Source of the DNA: Cadophora sp. MPI-SDFR-AT-0126
Taxonomy: Eukaryota > Ascomycota > Leotiomycetes > Helotiales > Ploettnerulaceae
NCBI GenBank assembly: GCA_020747065.1
Contig: JAGMVK010000010.1
Coordinates: 1,240,001-1,304,000 of the forward strand
DNA: 64,000 nucleotides
Direction: 5' to 3'
A program made the translations under genes and the position numbers. Below are positions 1 to 12,596 of this stretch, in pieces (position 1 is the first letter of the stretch; every line of letters begins with the position of its first letter). Under the pieces are notes generated by a model. It was given only the letters and a program-made list of their open reading frames with translations, was not told the DNA's origin and made no database searches.

Positions 1-1167
1 TCGAGCTGTCAGGATCACCTAGGGAGGTGAGTAAATGCCACAGCCCGCTTCTTGATTTCTGCTCCATAACTAGGCACAGATAGGACTCAAACATGGACGA
101 ATTCTCGCCACCAAGATTCACAGCCAGATCAAAGTTTACGAAGCCATGTTCCAGCAAACATCAAAACTAAGCTGGGCCGACGTGCGCTCCATAGCCAGAG
201 ATTACAGCGCCACCATTCAAAAACTAACTCCCGATCTTGGTTCTGAGATGGCATTTATTGCCGAAGGAGCTAATGTCGATCTGCTGGATATCACGGCGCT
301 GAATTGTAGGAGTGAGATTGCGCTGGGACTGTTCTCAGATGGATGTACGAGTATGGGATGGAAGAGAGAGGGAGGCGAAGTCTTGCTTGCGCAGAATTGG
401 GATTGGACGAGGAGAGTGAAAGAGAGTCTGGTGATGATGTCTATTGAAAAGACGGGAAAGCCGAAGATTTGGATGGTCACTGAGGTATGAACTTAAAATC
501 ACTGCCTTCTATATCATGCATGAAACTGATGGGAGAACAGGCAGGCATCGTAGGCAAAATCGGATTCAACTCTTCATCCGTGGGAACAACTCTCAACGCT
601 ATCCGAGCTAGACCTACAGATGCGTCTAAAGTACCTATTCACGTCGCTCTGCGTCTATGTCTCGAAGCCGAGACCACAGCCGCGGCGATTTCTAAGCTCG
701 AATCATTGGGCGGCCTCGCTTCCTCGGCACACATCCTCCTCGCTGATCCAACCGGTCCCATCAGTCTTGAACTCTCGCCCAAAGGCGACAAACATATCGC
801 GTCCAATGAAAAAGGCATAGTCTGCCACACGAACCACTTCCTGCAGAACCGCTTCGTAGACGAGCCGCCATGGTTGAGCGGGAGTCCAATCCGACTTACC
901 AGAATCCAGCAATTGACGGATGAGTTGGCTACCAGTGGGGAGAACGTTGATGCAGAGGTTTTGAGGACGAGGATTTTCTCGGACGGGTTTAATGCCCCGC
1001 AGGCGATTTGCTGTGAGGAGGATCCGAAGAGAGCTATTGAGACGAGGAGTAGTACGCTGTTTAATATTGTGATGAGATTTGTTGATGGTGAAGAGCCGAG
1101 TGCGGAGGTTGTGTGGGGGCGGCCGGGGAGTGGTGAGGAGGGCAGGCCGTTGAAGATGCCTTGGTAA
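1..1167 (+). CDS. Peptidase C45 / acyl-CoA:6-APA acyltransferase-like hydrolase, 5' end outside window
   Basis: Seen: three exons, 1-26 (partial), 80-484 and 541-1167, joined by introns of 53 and 56 bp with GT-AG ends. The spliced N-terminal part reads ELSGSPRE then IGLKHGR, the usual opening of isopenicillin N acyltransferase-like proteins. The N-terminal nucleophile signature DGCTS is at about 338-349, with Cys codon 344-346 and the downstream NWDW motif intact. Known: family members are Ntn hydrolases that cleave themselves before this Cys and transfer or hydrolyse acyl groups. The C-terminus ends KMPW, so there is no PTS1 peroxisomal signal like that of the penicillin enzyme PenDE. Inferred: an active cytosolic amidase or acyltransferase with unknown substrate. 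No NRPS or IPNS gene is in the window, so penicillin synthesis is not supported. The start codon lies upstream. Confidence 0.85.
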
Positions 1168-1481
1168 TGGATTGAAGGTTGACCTGTTGTTACTATAGCG
1201 AGGTTTGTTTATATTCTGGGACAGGATCTGAGCCTGTGATCGTTCTTGGAAATCAAGCGGTTGTTTCCCCAAAAGACTGAGGGCCATCACAAAATGGGAA
1301 CAGAATTTGTATTGCTACTTTACTTTCGAAAGCGAAGCACAACATGATAATCTCATACCTCGTGATATCATAAATTTTGGCCGAAAGTCAAATAGTGACG
1401 GAAAAGGAAGGAACCCGACTCATCCTCCGAGCCCCTCAATTCTGTACAAATCTCCATTTTACACCATCAAGCCTGGCAAAA
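1168..1481. other. Convergent 3' intergenic spacer
   Basis: The spacer lies between the ends of two convergent genes. I saw only short chance ORFs and no repeat or RNA gene. It presumably holds both 3' untranslated regions. Confidence 0.5.
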
Positions 1482-2213
1482 TTAAGCAAGGCCGATCATT
1501 CCCAACACAAGAGCACCGAAAACACCAGCCGCCTTAACGCTGTTAGCGCTGGCAGCGCTTGTATCAGTTGGATTAGCAGCCGCGGAAGTCAAGCTGGCGA
1601 TAGAAGAGGATGCTGAAGCAACTTGTTCCGAGTTGGTAGCGGTGGAAAGGACAGAAGAGAGGGAATCGATGGCGCTCGAGGCTGATCCTGTGATGGCAGG
1701 GCTGCTCTGCGAGCCGGTGATAGTGGTCTGGCTACCTCCTGCTGCTGTTTGTCCTCCACTAGTAGAGGCAGTTGGGGATCCAGTCATGCTGATGTAGGTT
1801 GTTCTTGAAAATGAGCAGGAGCGGACTAGATCGTTGACATCTGCAGAACTGTGTCAGTACTGAAGTCTTGACCGGTGGCGGAGATACGGAGGAGCATACC
1901 ATTGTCAGCGCCATCATTGCGGTCAAAGTTCGCTACACAGGCCTCGCATGCTGGGATTTCGGAAGCCGCGTTGGTGCCGTTACAGACGCAGCTGATGTAA
2001 CCTCTGTCGTTATCATTGTTCTGACGGTCACAGTTTTGAGTCAAAGTGACGATGCTGAGTGCTGTTAGTTACTTTGCTTTTAATGGAAATCGCATATATG
2101 ACTAACTTGGCACAAACACTTCTGCATTGGGCTGGGACATCATTATTGTCGATGTCTTGAGCTGCGATGTAGCTCGAGAGGAGGGCGAGGAGAGAGACTT
2201 GGATAAGTTGCAT
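1482..2213 (-). CDS. GPI-anchored eight-cysteine (CFEM-like) serine/threonine-rich wall protein
   Basis: Seen: exons 2213-2107, 2054-1900 and 1840-1482, with introns of 52 and 59 bp, encode about 206 aa. The N-terminal signal peptide ends near SYIAAQ. The mature head has eight Cys spaced C-x3-C-x9-C-x13-C-x-C-x11-C-x2-C-x20-C. A Ser/Thr/Gly-rich stalk follows, then a hydrophobic tail ending GALVLGMIGLA that fits a GPI attachment signal. The eighth Cys (RSCSF) appears only after splicing the third exon. Known: CFEM domains also have eight Cys including a CxC pair, but their third-to-fourth spacing is shorter, so this is CFEM-like or a related fungal GPI family. Inferred: plasma-membrane or wall-anchored; role unknown, with adhesion, haem binding or host contact all possible. 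It converges on the C45 gene. Confidence 0.8.
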
Positions 2214-3302
2214 GGTGGATGGCGATATTGAAACTGGGTTTAATAAACGATATGGTCAAAAGTATCTTAGAAGATCGGGTTGTTTGTGATGATGATTGTG
2301 ATGATGGAAAATAAGATGCTGTGAGGTTCACGTCTTCTTATACTGTACCGAATCGGTATGAGAACTAATTGAGAATTTTAATTTCTCCGAAGTCTCGAAT
2401 ACTGCAAGTCAACAAAGAAGCTTGTAAAGGAAACTTTTCACGCGACAGTGGAATATAAAGTCTGAGCCACTGGTACAACGTCATGCTATCCACTAGGATC
2501 AAGACTCTAATTAAAGATCTTTGCCTCTTGAAGATATTCGACTAGACCTCCCCGAAGTTGTCCCATCTACTGGAAGAAAGCTGTCTGGGCACGACAACAT
2601 ATTCGCCAAGCGAAAGGCACACTTACTTTCCGGCCACAGCCGTTCTAGCCGAAGTTCCTTGAACCATGGAGGCTATTTAGTAAAGTTTCGGTATATGCGG
2701 AGTATGCTTAAAAACGCACGGCAATTTGCTAATGGCTTTGAAGGGTGGAGAGCTGCCAAGAGACAGCCACGAGTGAAGCTGAGGCCAAGACTGGCCGGTC
2801 TTCTTGTCCTGGGATGGCAGTTGGCAACCTCGTCATTCCAGCAAGGGCTATGACGCGGATGCCGAGATCAACAAATGTTTAACAAATGAAATAGGGGAAA
2901 ATGTTTTAGTGACTCCTTGGCGAGGAGAGGTTGCTCTTGGCGAGAATAAGTCTGGACCGGCAGAGAAATTCGTTGCAATGAAGTATATGTGTCGTATGAT
3001 GCTGTATGAATGGAATTTGAGGCTCGAAAGTGGGGGACATGGTGGGAGCAGTATCGAGGCATAGCCACGATATCCATACGAGGTGGTACTTGTGCAGCTG
3101 AACTTTGTGCTGAAACATCGTTTGATTTAATGGTTCGCTGGTAAAGAAAGCTTTATAGGTGAACCGAAAAATGCCCGAAATTTTCACTTCGAAAACTTGG
3201 CGGACAGAATAAACCCTTTCTTGAGCAACTTAAGATCTTATCCGGATTAAGCGTGCTGAATGAAATACAGATGACTCGGTATTTGATAGAAATAAGGTAA
3301 GC
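2214..3302. other. Intergenic region upstream of the GPI protein gene
   Basis: This 1.1 kb holds the promoter of the minus-strand GPI protein gene and the 3' flank of the next minus-strand gene. The ORFs here (longest about 110 codons) show no family features. No repeat or RNA gene was seen. Confidence 0.45.
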
Positions 3303-4401
3303 TCAAAAACTTTCGATGGTTCCTTGCATCGAAACTTGACCGTAGCTGTCCACGATCTTCACCTCTGTTACTTGCATGGCTTCCTCGCCCATGATGATCC
3401 TGTATGGCTCATCCGCATACAGAGGATTCGTCGCCCGGTACGTAATCTTCTTGGGAGTAGCATCACCGCCATGAAGATCTCTCCAGAAGTTAAGCATGCT
3501 GAGCAGGTTCAGCGGTCCATGAACAACAAGCCCGCGATGCCCCTCGACTTCTCGACACCACTCCTTCGAATAATGAATCTTGTGGCCGTTGAATGTCAAG
3601 GCAGAGAAGCGAAAAAGCGTTACAGGCGTTTGATTGAAGTCTCGTACGTGCTTCCCTTCCGGAAATTGTACAACCTCTGGCTGGCGCATTGGAGGTTCAG
3701 GCTTTGTGATCTCTTCTCGGAAGACCCAATTTCTGGCACAACTTCGTCAGTAACTCATGCTGGCAGAAGCAAGCTAGCAAGTACTCCATGATGTCCATAT
3801 CAAAGCTCCATTTCGCATCGAAACCCTACCTCTTATCAATCAATGCCACGCCACGCTCATTCTGGAACTTCTTTTCAACGCCCACAATGATCATATCATT
3901 TCCCGCTCTTGATTTCTTCGCGTAGGCAGAAACAAGTCTTGTCGTCTCGGTGACTTCTTGTCCAACTCTCAGCTTGTTCTCTTTGACCCATTCCAATTCT
4001 CCGCCAGCCCACATTCTCCTGGTGTAGGGACTCGGCGGATTGAATGTTGTATCTGTGCCATCACGCCCTAGCTCCTCTTCTACTTGTGCTGGTGTGAAGT
4101 AGGCTAAATGATAGCCAGCTGGCAGAGGCGTACCATTCTTCGGTAGGGATTTGGAAAGCTCGGGGCGTGAGAAGGTCGCAGAGAGCCGTTGGAGCTGGTT
4201 CGCGTCCAGCAGTTGCGTCTGGGCATAGGGAGGATTGGACTGGGTTTTGGAGAGGAATTCAGATGCAATTGCCTTTGCATCCGACTCGGAGCTGTAGAGG
4301 CGGCGCAAGACCTGTGGTCTCGGAAGACGTGGTGTAGATCTTGAGCTCGAGCTCAGTCGGCCGAGGGAACGAAGAGTCGGGGACATCGTGAGCTTCGACA
4401 T
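3303..4401 (-). CDS. Mitochondrial hydroxyacyl-thioester dehydratase type 2-like (FAS II)
   Basis: Seen: exons 4401-3830 and 3732-3303 with a 97 bp intron; the junction gives DKR-NWVFREEI in frame, for 333 aa. The N-terminus is rich in Ser and Arg with almost no acid residues (SSSSRSTPRLPR, then QVLRRLYSSES), a typical mitochondrial presequence. The middle has YTRRMWAGGELEW, and the C-terminal half has FRFSALTFNGHKIHY and GLVVHGPL, which are hot-dog (MaoC-like) dehydratase motifs of the HTD2 family. Known: HTD2 dehydrates 3-hydroxyacyl-ACP in mitochondrial type II fatty acid synthesis, supplying lipoate precursors; related proteins are annotated as mesaconyl-C4-CoA hydratase. I favour HTD2 because of the presequence. 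An in-frame Met six codons downstream could also be the start. Confidence 0.85.
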
Positions 4402-5148
4402 TGTTGATTTATTGACAGACAGGGTTCGTCGGATGCTTCGATGCCATTTCGTCGGACGTCAACAAGCTGCGGGGCCTATCATCTCTCCTCCTGGTCCTCA
4501 GATCGCTTTTGATCTCCGCACGGCCTGGCCTTGCCGTTATTGATGTTTATTTCGAGCCTAGGTTGCGCGGAGATATTCCCGAATATAACCGAGTCAATCT
4601 GTGGCGTGTGGGTTCATCTCATCATCCTTGCCGGAACCGAAACCCCTGAGCCATGCTTAAATCAATGCGTTCAAATTTCGTCACAGAGTGAAACACTTCA
4701 GAACCAGACAAGATTCAGAACGACGATACGAGGTTACTCTGTTATGCAAGTTGCATAAGACCGGTACTATGATTACGGGAAGTTGAAACAATGATGCTGA
4801 TCAAAACAATGCAGAGACGTCACGGCGGGCGAGGTGGCTATGGAGAATATTTGATTTCTCAAAGCAACGAAACTCTATCGTACAAGCCGCCAAATCTTCA
4901 ACTTTGCCTCCACTTTTCTTGTAAACATTCATCTCCAAAGCAGCAACGACGAAACATCACACCTAGAATAGAAACACCAATAAAAAAGAAAACCTGCCCA
5001 TCGTTCAGTCCATCAGTCGTGAAGACATGAATCGTCCAGACTCCTTCTCTCCCCCAACTCCCACCTAATGTTCCAAAAGAATCAAACATCCTTCACCACC
5101 CTTCTTCATTCATTAAAGTTCTGTACCGAAGAATAAATCATGAAGCTT
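4402..5148. other. Intergenic region upstream of the HTD2-like gene
   Basis: This stretch holds the promoter of the HTD2-like gene and the 3' flank of the minus-strand Myb gene. No coding sequence or repeat could be supported. Confidence 0.45.
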
Positions 5149-6267
5149 TTAATCGCATCGCTGGCCTATTTCAATGCCGGCCATGACGATGTCTCGGGTG
5201 TCTCTTCGCTCTTCCATGCGCTTGATCATTTCACGCTCCTTTGGACTGCGCGGGCTGGCATCCTAGAATGTTGTTAGATTGGGTAGATCGCTTGAATTTT
5301 GGATCTAACTTACAATGCCCAATAGAGCTGAGATGCTGGTAGCATTGGTCTTGTTCTCCTGAACTGGAGTTGGGAGCTGATGGATGGGCTGTGGGTTGTA
5401 GCCCTGATAAGCACCGTTGCGGACAGTTTGGGTATCGGGAGAAACACATGGAGTTGGGGGAGCGTTGGTGGCGATTCCTCGCTTCCATGTCTCCTCGAGT
5501 AGATGTGGAGAAGCTCCGCCGCCATATTCGGAAGCAATGACGCCCCAGAATGAGGCTCGGTGAGCCTCGTAGATTTGACGAAGACGCTCCTTGTCGACAT
5601 TTGAGATGTTGACCTGACCGGATACAATATCGCAGTCGAGACGGAGTGGTGGGTTGGCAGATGAGTCTGAAAGAGCACGGCGGGGAGGAGAGGGCTTAGG
5701 GAGGATGGCCACCGGGTGGCTGAGGGTTCGGGGAGGGCTGTTGGAGTCGGATCGGTGGAGGAGAGTGGATGCGGAAGGGAGCTGGACGTGGACAGGTGAT
5801 TGGGGTGAGTAGTTATAGGTGGGTGGAGTAATGGGCTGCATGTTCTCGTTGATTGGAGATGGCATCGAGTGAGACATGACTGGGGACTGAGCCACGGATC
5901 CAGTACCAGACGAGGTGACGGAGTTGGTTCGCTTGCGGCGATTGCTCCCATGGGACAGTTGATGGTAGTGAAGGCGGCACGCCAGCTCGGTCTTCTTCAA
6001 GTGAGCGGCGATATGCTTGTAAGGCATCTTCTGGAGACGAGTTTGAAGTAGATAAACTTCCTGCAGGCGACATATTAGCAAGACACAACACAGCACAAGC
6101 CAGACTTTGTGTATCCGTACCTCATCCTCACTCCAAGCTCTCCCACCACCGGTTGATGCCTGCTTTCTATTCTTCTGCACTCCATAGTCGTGTCGATTGA
6201 TAGCATCGACTGGAGAGTAGTTGGATTGAGCCACATGGGCGGAGGTGTTCATTTGTGGGGAAGACAT
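5149..6267 (-). CDS. Myb/SANT-like DNA-binding domain protein
   Basis: Seen: exons 6267-6121, 6060-5314 and 5262-5149, introns of 60 and 51 bp, 335 aa. A single Myb-like repeat spans about residues 40-90: RAWSEDE continues across the first intron into EVYLLQTRLQKMPYKHIAAHL and then LACRLHYHQLS, giving a Trp-start helix-turn-helix. The basic run NRRKR follows. The middle (about 100-200) is Ser/Pro-rich and disordered. A second conserved block near 205-260 includes NVDKERLRQIYEAHRASFWG. The last exon encodes a charged end (PRSPKERE, RMEERRDTRD). The first intron is a multiple of three with no stop, so a retained-intron reading frame also exists. Known: this layout recurs in filamentous ascomycetes without a settled function. 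Inferred: nuclear transcription or chromatin factor. Confidence 0.85.
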
Positions 6268-9200
6268 GGCAGTCGTTTTTCGTTAAGTGATGTGAAGGAC
6301 GGAATTTTCAAATGTGTATGCCGAAAATAGAATTGTTGGACCAGCAAGCGACAAGAATCGAAGGTTTGGTAAAAGGGCAGGCCAGGGCTGCAGATAGAAT
6401 GTAATGTCTTTCTGTCGAAGATAGTGTAGAAGATGGGGAACAAAAGTATGGATATGAAGAGAATGGAATAAAGTTAAACAACGCTATAAACTACAGTAAA
6501 GAATGTAAGCAGCCAAGCCAGTTGGGCGATAAAAGAGAGTGTATTAGCTGCGGGAACAGTGTAGTCGACGTCGAGTGTAGGAGAAAGAGAGAAAAGAAGA
6601 CGAGACAAGGCGGGCCAGAGTTCATATATGGAGCATGGCCTTGCATGGGATCATCTGGAGTATCCTGCTCCCGTAGCAGGTCGCGGCCGTGCATTTTTTC
6701 CCTCTGAAGTTTGCCGGGGTGGAGGGGTGGCCGATGTTCTTGACGGTTTCTGATTATGCATGGCTTGATTTCATATCTTCTTTGGGATCCCCTCTTTTCG
6801 TCCCGTTTCTCTTCATGCTGGCGTTTCTTGGTGACTGGGGGTGTTGTTTGAGATGGCGGGGTGTTGCCTCTGGAATGTCACCGCTTCAATGTTGAAGACT
6901 TCCAGAGGCATTCCATGTAGCTATCACTGGATGGCTAAAGAGCTAGGACGTTCGACCGGCAATATGCGAAGCCCAGCAGAATTGCCACAGCGCGGTGTTC
7001 TGCGGGAGGCAGCATAAATCTGTGTTGAATCTTGCAACACACACAATTTAAGATTTCAAGTGTCGTGAACAGGTTGCAGGCTTCTGCGGCTGCACCGCTA
7101 CAGAGTGCGGTGAAGTGGGTGTTATCCCTGTCGAGCCGAAACCTCGCTTACGGAGCTGTTTGGGCTTCCAAGCAATCGGCTCCGACGAGCTGAGGCACGA
7201 GCTCTGCGACTTTTCCAAGAGCCCTATCTGATGGAGCCCCGATCTGTGCGACTCATTGGATCGTTGGGCCACTTGCGTGGGAGTCTGCCATCCACATCTG
7301 CACGATTGACACCGTGGTCAGATGTTGCGGCGCCTCTAAGGACTCGACAATGACGCTTGCGGGCCTTGGGCTGGGCCGCCTAGGCTGGGGAGGCGCTCAT
7401 GAATGGCTAAGTTCGCGTCCGTTTCGTAGTTGGGACTGATTCGAAGCACAGAAGAAACATCGGGATAAGAATAGGACGGGATGGATAGGATGGGCGAGAA
7501 ACGAAAGAGACTTTCTGCAAGGCATCGTTGGCATGGGAAGAGTCTGCCAGCCGTCAATATGCTCATCAATATGGCGGACGTTCGGTTTGAACTGTCAAGC
7601 GAGAGTTTGCACAACAACTCCAAAGTGAAGCTTTTGATGCCGCCTTTATTTCAAAGCACCTATTCAGGACTGCTCGTATTCCCATGAGGCCAGTGCTGAA
7701 ATCTGACCTGCAAAGGCAGCAAGTGTATCAAGATAGCACTCATCGCTTGAAGCGGGGTTCTCAATTAAAGAGTCGAATGCTTATTCCCCCATCGAGTGGC
7801 CCCACATGGGACCAGTTATCGAGTTATTCGCTTTTCGGAACCATGAGCTCTAAATCAGCATCGAGTCTGCTAATTATTGAGGGGTTCCAGTCATGTCTTG
7901 GAAGCCAAGCGCGTCTGCTTCGATGCTACTGATACTGCTGGTACCGACCTGTATCATGATACACTGATGCCCTGCGCTCTCTCGAGTTTGGTATTCTCTC
8001 TTTGAACCTTGGGGTGCATGATTGTGGGAAGCAAGCACGGCCAAGAAAACAGCAACTCGAGAACAGCGTCGCCGAGCTATGCCGCAAGTCATCTTCGTCT
8101 CAACTTTCGCCTGGCTGCGGCCATCATCGTCGAACCAGCGACTGAAGAAACACGATCTTGCGGTGGTGGTGCAGGAGCAGGTAGAGGCGGAGGTTGCATC
8201 CAGAGGCGGTTGAGATTGCTGGTTATTCGGAAGGGGGAAGAACCGTTCATCGACTTGAGTCCAGTCTATCCCTTCCCATCCTCGGCCGCACATCAGGTCA
8301 GGCCGTCCGAGTCGCCTCGCTTGTGCCCCGTACAATCATAAACACCAGTTTTCTGTAGCAGCCCTACGATTCCCGGTGCTGGTACCTTGCTTCTTCAGCC
8401 CTCCTCGCTCGTATGCACGCTCTCCAGGACGCTCGTGCCGATCTGCCATCCGATCCCCTCGTCTCTTGTTCTGCTGGAATCCAAGGGTCTCCTTTGAGCC
8501 GCCGCTGATTTTGTTGGGACGTGGCGCGGATTCGCCAGCTCTCAAACGCAGGACGTTCGGGCATCGTCTCGACCGAACATCATCAGGGGGGCACACCCAA
8601 TTTCAACCGACATGGCATTAGGATCGACTCTTTACCGCTGTCACAGATTCCACAAACCCTCGGTATTGATAAGTGTCGAATGACGAATTGTGAGGGGCAG
8701 CAGGGCTCTATCTATGCGCTGTGTTTGATCCGATCTTGAGTGTGTTGCGTAGGTGGCCGACGGCTTGTTTACATCTCTGTTTCTCTCGTATCCCAATTGG
8801 TGCGGCGATTTTCACCTTCCGCGCATGTCCATTCTGGTGATCTCGAGGTCTGAACCCTCCGCAGTTTACAAAATGATTATCAATAGTTTTTTTTTGTTTC
8901 GAAACCCGCCCATTCGTCCGACCTTCTGTTTCTCTATCCTGACCGGGAATTCCCCTTTCCGAGCAGGGTGACGAGAGGAGAGCATGTTTGATGTCCCTGA
9001 TCGAGTGACACGAAACATCAACCTTCATCACGTGTATGATGTGAACGCTCTACATGTGACGTTTTCTCAAACGTGTTCGTTGACCTGGGGCGGTGAGTCA
9101 ATGATTACGAAAACATTGTTTTGTTTACTAGGATTTAAAGTCAGAGAGTATGTGCCACGAAACATCCTTGCCTGCTGGTCACATTTTTGTCAAGAACAAT

Positions 9201-12200
9201 TCACAAAGCATTTCCGTCTCATTCCTCCAAGTCGGGTAAGTTTGTAGATTGAAGAGAGTGAACGGCTCCGAAGGACGTAAAGGTACAGTCTGGTCTACTT
9301 GAACAACATCATGTTTGTTTTGATCCTCAATGCCAAAGTGTGGGAATCGCGATAATCCGAAGTTTTGGGTTCATGCAGCAGTCGATTTCTTCGCAGAGAA
9401 AAGTCAAAGTACTGCTCCGACTGACGCCTCTTGGGGAGATTCGAGTCTCGAAGAACAGATGGCAAGCCGCAGGGAAACTTTACAGTAGCAAACGAGGATG
9501 TTCCTCTCTCTGGTGTCACAAAGTCGTTCAGAGTCAGCAAGAGTCATGCAAGGTCGAGCTATGTATAGCGTCCAGTGCTCTTCCCACTGAATCCGCATCT
9601 CTTAGCTTCGACGTTAGAAAATGTCACTGTTCGAATGTAATTTACACGATCTTGCGATTCAAACTAACGATTGGCGTGCTGCAATTCGCCTCGCAATATC
9701 GTCGTTTCCGAATCCGAAGAGTCAGCTCAAACTCGAATCGAGTGCATTTCGTCACTCGAGAAGCACGATGGTTTGGTTTGTGGAGATTCAACCACCTGCT
9801 ATCCTATACACCCGAGATTTGTTTACTATTGAAGCCGAAAGTGTCGAAGTATTTGTCATTGTTCTTATTTTGGAAGAAAATCTGTATTTTATCAGCTCAG
9901 TATTTATCCAAATGCCGGTGTTGGAAAATGTAACCCAGAGCGAAATTGATCAAGCAATTTTCCAACCTGGCGAAAGGCGGTCTCGAAATCCAGCAACCGG
10001 AGCCTGCCGGGCAAGGATGTTTCATTCCATGTCCCATAAACCCGTCACGGCATCCCCATGTCCCGTTTCAACAGTAAGCGCCACGAAATAAACAAAACCG
10101 AAGAAAGGGCCCAAACTTTCCGAAGAACAGGGGAGATCAAACGGCCACGTACTTACCTGCTCTAGAGAGAGCTGTCTTCGAAGACCCCTTGGTGTTTTCA
10201 GCAATGGCCAGGACATGCCTGTGTGAAACATCGCGAGGATGTTTAAGCTTCAATAGACGAACGTTCGTCAGAAAAAAACCTTAATGCTCATCTTCGGGGT
10301 TGTCAGCCGAATTTGGAAGTTCTCACGCTCTCGGGTTTCCAACGACCACGGACTCAGTTGCGCAGGGCTCCTCGGCCCGGTAAGCTGCTCGGCATTCTGT
10401 CCCTAAAACGGGTATCGAACTATTTTCGTTGAAAGTACAAAAGTGGCTGGCCAAGAAAGAAGGATGGCGCGCTAGGAACGGGCAATGAATGACAGAATCT
10501 GAGGCTATGCCATGTTCGGCAGCCTTTATCGGAAATGTGTGTAAATCAGTTTTGGCCTGGTTATCGGGCGACGTGTGGGAATCGGTCTTTGTCTTTCTGC
10601 GGCGAATACCTTGATGCAGCTTCGGGCCGCAGAGGTACATGAGGTCTAGTAATTGGCTGTATTTAGATATCTTGGTAACTGGATCTACAGTATCCAAAGT
10701 CTTTAATGACATACAATTTCGGTAAGTAACGACTTGTTGGTCTATCAGGGAAATTCGCCTGACCAACAACATTTGCACTTTCTCGTCTTCAATTTTGCCC
10801 CACGGAAGAAATCTTGGGACTTTGCGGCTACCGACAGATATTGGAACTGGTGTTCTTGTCGGTTTGAGACCGATATGATAAACGAATGCTTATGGCATGA
10901 TCTCGAGATGAAGAAGACCTTGGGTTATCTTCGTCGGTGATCGCCGTATGACCTGCATGCATGACAGGTGAATGGTCAGATAGACAGGAAGGCGCGCTGC
11001 GGGCAAGCATTCGAGCACACATCGAATTGGAAATAGCATCATAAAACGCCTTGATATGATTTGATTGTTCGGCCAGAGATTATTCAACACAGCGTAATCA
11101 AGCGCAAATGGTCTTTTCGTGGTCTCTAGATGGCGCCAGAACCCTGCCAGGTACATTCTTCCATACCAGAATTACTTGCTTGCCTATCCGCTTGTTCTAT
11201 CTATGCTTTTTTTTTATTATTATTTCTGTTGCTACTCAAGGAGGTCCGTTCGCCAAAAAACGTACTGCTTGTACAGGTACATCGAGGGACTTCGAGCGCT
11301 TGAAGCTCATGCACATCACATCACGGATTTCCCCGGGACCCAGGATCCCTGGCTCGTTATTTCTTCCAAACAGCAGTCGCAAAACAGAACGCCGAACAGT
11401 CAGCATAGCAAGGCGCCGCAAAAGGCACAGACAAGCATCAATTTGATGAGCAGTTCCCACAGTGAAGTGCAGTGCTCTCTCGCCTTGGCTCGTATTGCGC
11501 ATCTCCCTTTTCAAATTTGCATGTCGGCATAGACAATCAATTTTGACTTTAGTCCAAGACAGCAATCGTCATCTCGCTCACAGCCTCTACTAGTCGCATT
11601 CGCAGGCGTAATCACAGCCATCGTCGGATCATATCTCAAAGCAGATATCAGATTCCAGATCGGATCCCCCATCTCAATGCACGACCCACGTATCACGCGG
11701 TTACAAGCAATTTGGCAATACTCTAGCGGACAAGCAGCCTCAAAAGAGCTTGAAGACCTGGCCAAGCAACCTAGCAGCCAACAGCAGCGTCCACAATGAG
11801 GAGGAGGACATCGAAGTATGGAGAGCAGGGATGAAGATCAACATCGGCCAGCTAGCTAGCTGTGCTTCCGTACAGTACAGGCTGCTTGCGACATAAATTA
11901 ATGACTACAGGGCTGGGAAGAAGCGCGGTTACCCCGCGATTTGCTAAGTTGGGACTGAAAACAGGGCCCTTGGTGGACTCTGCTGGCCCTGAATTGGCCG
12001 CCGCTCATGCCTGGCCATGTCATGCTCATGCCATCCATGCCTATCCCATCCCATCCTTTCAAGTCCCCGACCGACACTTGGCTGCAGCATGCTCTCAGCA
12101 GCAAGCATTCATCTGCAAGTCTTCTCGGAGCCATCAGGATTTGGCCACACCGGGCTCCTTGCTGCCAATCACGGCGGCTACAGGTTTCTAGGGATGCGCT

Positions 12201-12555
12201 CCTCTCTATGCAACTTGCAAGATACTCGAGAAAAAGCAAACGCTAAAGCTACCGCGGGCATAATAACCAGGCTTGACTAACCCTGCTGGCTTCCCCGCTG
12301 AGCTGCTTGATTGCTCTGCCCTACCATCAACTCAGCCAGCCTGTCTCCAATTCCCTCCATTGTCCCAAGCCCTGTCGTCGACTTCATGCAAGGAAGCTCT
12401 GTGCTAGGCCCAGAGCCTCCTAGCTGTTGCACTGCACGTACCAATACTTACTTTTTGCTCCCTCTGTAGGCGACTAAGCCGGGCTTGTACAACGACGACA
12501 ACTGCCACCCGCGGGCCACCTGCTTTCCACTGCACCATCAATGCAGGAAATTGCA

Positions 12556-12596
12556 GATGCACCGATGCACCGATGCATCGATTGCACCGATGCAGC
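12556..12596. repeat. Short tandem of five imperfect GATGCACC units
   Basis: The units read GATGCACC, GATGCACC, GATGCATC, GATTGCACC and GATGCAGC in direct succession. It sits in the long gene-free interval and no function is assigned. Confidence 0.7.

Noticed and set aside
1..1167. Part of a penicillin-type gene cluster
   Set aside because: The acyltransferase-like gene lacks a PTS1 and no NRPS or IPN synthase gene is in the window.
9340..9933. 197-codon plus-strand ORF in the 8 kb gene-free interval
   Set aside because: Cys/Ser/Phe-rich random-looking translation, with no domain, signal peptide or credible exon neighbours.
10371..10440. Possible tRNA from a TCGAA-type B box
   Set aside because: The surrounding bases do not form a cloverleaf or an A box. 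No tRNA could be supported anywhere in the window.
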